Origin: Prevotella sp.
GTDB lineage: Bacteria; Bacteroidota; Bacteroidia; Bacteroidales; Bacteroidaceae
Assembly (NCBI GenBank): GCA_017619375.1
Contig: JAFZSL010000056.1
Location: 159,620-223,619 of the forward strand
Direction of reading: 5' to 3'
Length of the DNA: 64,000 nucleotides
The notes under the pieces were generated by a model. That model did no database searches and had not been told where the DNA came from. It saw nothing but the letters and a program-made list of their open reading frames with translations. How positions within the stretch are numbered: position 1 is the first letter of the stretch; each line of letters begins with the position of its first letter. Shown piece by piece: positions 62,015 through 64,000 of this stretch. A program made the translations under genes and the position numbers.

Positions 62015-62151
62015 TGGTCAAAATTTGACAAATCTTCAAGAAGAAACCCAAGTGTTTCGCATGATGCAAATCACCATAGGTTGTAATAGATATGCAAAGT
62101 GTATGGAAGGAAAGTCTATATTTGTTCTGAATCAAAAGAATTATTGATGCT

Positions 62152-63717
62152 ATGGCAAAAAAACAAATAAAAGAGAAATCAATAGAGGAGGCTCTGTGGG
62201 AGTCGGCGAACAAGTTGCGTGGTTCTGTAGAACCATCGGAATATAAACATGTAGTGTTGAGTCTCATCTTCCTAAAATATGCCAATGACCGCTTCACGGA
62301 GCGACGCAACGAACTGATATCAGACGGCAAGGAAGCGTTTGCGGATAATCCTGTATTCTATAATGCTAAGAACGTGTTTTATCTGGAACCCGAAAGCCGT
62401 TGGGACTTCCTCATTGAAAATGCCAAACAGAACGATATAGCCATTAAGATAGACAAGGCTTTGGCCAAGGTGGAGCAGAATAACCCTACGTTGAAGGGGG
62501 CCTTGCCCAGCAATTATTATGCAGGTCTTACGCTTGACCGCATGAAACTCGCAGCCTTGCTTGATGAAATCAACAAGATTGACACGCTGAAAGACCCAGA
62601 GAACGATCTTATTGGGCGTGTCTATGAATACTTCCTTGGAAAGTTTGCCATTGCCGAGGGCAAGGGTAAAGGTGAATACTATACGCCCAAGACCATCGTC
62701 AATCTGATAGCAGAGATGATAGAGCCTTATCGCGGAAAAATTTACGACCCCTGTTGCGGCTCTGGGGGTATGTTCGTACAGAGTATGAAGTTCATCGAAG
62801 CTCACCATGGTAACAAGCGTGACATCTCCGTCTATGGCCAGGAATACACCAACACCACCTATAAACTGGCTAAAATGAATCTTGCCATCCGTGGCATTGC
62901 CTGTAATTTGGGTGAGATGGCTGCCGACACCTTCCACAACGACCAGCATAAGGACCTAAAAGCAGATTTCATCATGGCTAATCCACCCTTTAACCAAAAG
63001 GCGTGGCGAGCAGAGAACGAATTAAAGGATGATCCTCGTTGGGTGGGTTATGATGTGCCACCTACAAGTAATGCCAACTATGGTTGGATTCTTAACATTG
63101 TTAGCAAACTCTCTGCCAATGGCATAGCCGGTTTCCTATTGGCTAATGGAGCATTGAGTGGCGACGGAACAGAATTGGCTATCCGAAAGCAACTTATTCA
63201 AAACCATATCTTAGAAGCAATTGTGATTCTTCCTCAGAATATGTTCTATTCTACAGGTATTAGTGTTACCTTGTGGATTCTGAACAATAACAAAAAGGCG
63301 CGCACTATCGAGCAAAACGGCAAAATAGTGAAATACCGAAATCGCGAAAACGAAGTTCTTTTCATTGATTTGCGCCAATGGGGTGAGCCTTACGAGAAAA
63401 AGTTCGTTCAACTTCCTCCTGACCAAATCCAAAAGATTGCAGAGAACTACCACAATTGGCAGCGCGAGGGCCACGAAACGACTTATCACAATGAACCAGA
63501 ATATTGTTATTCTGCTGCTATAGACGAGATTGAAGCAAAAGGATGGAGCCTTGTCCCAAGTAAATATATTGAATTTAGGGATAGGGATGAGCATGTCGAT
63601 TTTGATACGAAGATGAAGCAGTTGCAAGCGGAGATGCGGGATTTGCTTAAGCAGGAGGAAGAAAGTAGTAAGGAATTAAAAGCATTATTTGAAGACTTTG
63701 GCTATGCAATTAACTAA
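62152..63717 (+). CDS. hsdM: Type I restriction-modification DNA methyltransferase subunit HsdM
   Basis: A 521-residue N6-adenine methyltransferase. An N-terminal helical HsdM_N domain (ESANKLRGSVEPSEYKHVVL) precedes the catalytic domain with SAM motif YDPCCGSGGMFVQSMKF at about residue 196 and catalytic motif ADFIMANPPFNQKAW at about residue 270. It acts in a complex with HsdS, which sets the target sequence, and HsdR, which cuts unmodified DNA. hsdS begins inside its last codons (14-base overlap) but is cut off; no hsdR is in the window. Full length and apparently intact. Confidence 0.96.
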   Translation: MAKKQIKEKSIEEALWESANKLRGSVEPSEYKHVVLSLIFLKYANDRFTERRNELISDGKEAFADNPVFYNAKNVFYLEPESRWDFLIENAKQNDIAIKIDKALAKVEQNNPTLKGALPSNYYAGLTLDRMKLAALLDEINKIDTLKDPENDLIGRVYEYFLGKFAIAEGKGKGEYYTPKTIVNLIAEMIEPYRGKIYDPCCGSGGMFVQSMKFIEAHHGNKRDISVYGQEYTNTTYKLAKMNLAIRGIACNLGEMAADTFHNDQHKDLKADFIMANPPFNQKAWRAENELKDDPRWVGYDVPPTSNANYGWILNIVSKLSANGIAGFLLANGALSGDGTELAIRKQLIQNHILEAIVILPQNMFYSTGISVTLWILNNNKKARTIEQNGKIVKYRNRENEVLFIDLRQWGEPYEKKFVQLPPDQIQKIAENYHNWQREGHETTYHNEPEYCYSAAIDEIEAKGWSLVPSKYIEFRDRDEHVDFDTKMKQLQAEMRDLLKQEEESSKELKALFEDFGYAIN

Positions 63718-63886
63718 GTATAAATTAGGCGACCTTATTTCACAACGCCGCGAGAAAAATAAAAACTATGACCTGCCGATTAGAGGCGTGTCAAGAGAAG
63801 GCTTTATTAAGCCAAAGGTGGAAGAGGCTGATACGAGCATATACAATGTGTTCTATAAGACAATACTTAGTTATTATTTCATTTAA
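63704..63886 (+). pseudogene. hsdS: Truncated specificity subunit HsdS (N-terminal 60 codons)
   Basis: The ATG at 63704 overlaps hsdM. The start is a usual HsdS target-recognition domain (TKYKLGDLISQRREKNKNYD, LPIRGVSREGF, and SIYNVFYK). After VFYK, where relatives continue with a conserved phenylalanine- and proline-rich stretch, the frame changes to TILSYYFI and stops. The homology break lies near 63859. The gene is thus interrupted, by an insertion or a DNA rearrangement, or is one half of a switchable hsdS. Confidence 0.8.
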
Positions 63887-64000
63887 TCGTCTGAAAATCA
63901 ATGAGTTACTTTAACATAATATAACTATAAAAATTTGGCCAAGTGCCTGATTTTCAATAACTTAGAGGTCTCTTACATCTCAAGGTAATGAATAAAATAT
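63859..64000. other. Unidentified A+T-rich DNA joined to the broken hsdS, possible insertion-sequence end
   Basis: About 140 bases with no HsdS-like codons in any frame. TGAAAATCA (63893-63901) and TGATTTTCA (63948-63956) form an inverted repeat. The sequence may be the edge of an insertion sequence or of an invertible segment that continues past the window. Confidence 0.4.

Larger units (their letters stand above)
61445..62151. other. 707-base region between element 2 and hsdM, no gene supported
   Basis: It holds a terminator-like hairpin (61685-61711), a minus-strand promoter that resembles the 84-bp promoter repeat at 43404 (61830-61861) and a -7 box for hsdM. A plus-strand frame at 61584-61838 has no protein-like pattern. 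The right end of element 2 should be in or near this stretch. Confidence 0.6.

Noticed and set aside
62152-63886. Complete type I restriction-modification system
   Set aside because: Only hsdM is complete; hsdS is cut off and no hsdR is in the window.

Overview
The window looks like chromosomal DNA from a member of the Bacteroidota, most probably a Prevotella-like organism (Prevotellaceae). The support is a SusC/SusD pair, a C69 dipeptidase, a PL9 pectate lyase and the Prevotella-style C-terminal tails of secreted proteins. Promoters fit the Bacteroides form TTTG, then 19-20 bases, then TAnnTTTG. The core DNA is fairly G+C-rich; several island genes and intergenic stretches from 43.9 kb onward are visibly more A+T-rich. 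The genus is an inference.

Layout. Positions 1-9.6 kb hold the end of a SusC/SusD glycan-uptake locus, then a minus-strand run of a THUMP-like methyltransferase, a VanX-like dipeptidase, LemA, a TPM-domain protein, YbeY, CoaD and RuvB. A tRNA with anticodon CAT lies divergent to ruvB, with paired palindromes between them. Positions 10-29 kb are rich in exported enzymes: a C69 dipeptidase with a possible frameshifted tail, a PHB-depolymerase-type esterase, a 1271-residue HExxH protein with duplicated binding modules, two SGNH hydrolase genes (one a tandem CE12-like fusion) and a PL9 pectate lyase. cysS, a zinc-ribbon membrane protein, a helix-hairpin-helix barrel protein and an EamA transporter lie among them. 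The SGNH and PL9 enzymes fit extracellular pectin breakdown. Positions 29-43.4 kb are one minus-strand block: an S41 protease, rimP-nusA-infB, a SpoIIE-type phosphatase, sufB-C-D-S and rnhB.

From 43.8 to 61.4 kb there are two mobilizable elements with parallel gene order. Element 1 (43839-53362) is inserted in the 3' end of tRNA-Asn and bounded by a perfect 44-bp repeat. It carries integrase arm-type repeats, a tyrosine recombinase, an AAA ATPase plus RloB pair (a probable phage-defence cargo), an HTH protein, a DUF3853-like protein, a RepA-like helicase, a MobV-type relaxase and a HEAT-repeat protein. Element 2 (about 53483-61444) has a related integrase, an unrecognised 378-residue protein in the same position as the AAA/RloB cargo, a DUF3853-like protein, a DUF3987-type helicase, a toprim-like primase, MobC, a MobP-type relaxase and a small coiled-coil membrane protein. 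Its outer boundaries are not resolved. The window ends in a type I restriction-modification locus: a complete hsdM followed by an hsdS cut off after about 50 residues.

The observations I rate highest are the two parallel cargo slots (including the unrecognised 378-residue protein), five intergenic arrays with a roughly 10-bp period, an 84-bp tandem repeat that multiplies a promoter upstream of the S41 protease, and a 404-bp inverted-repeat-bounded insert flanked by 134-bp direct repeats inside element 1.
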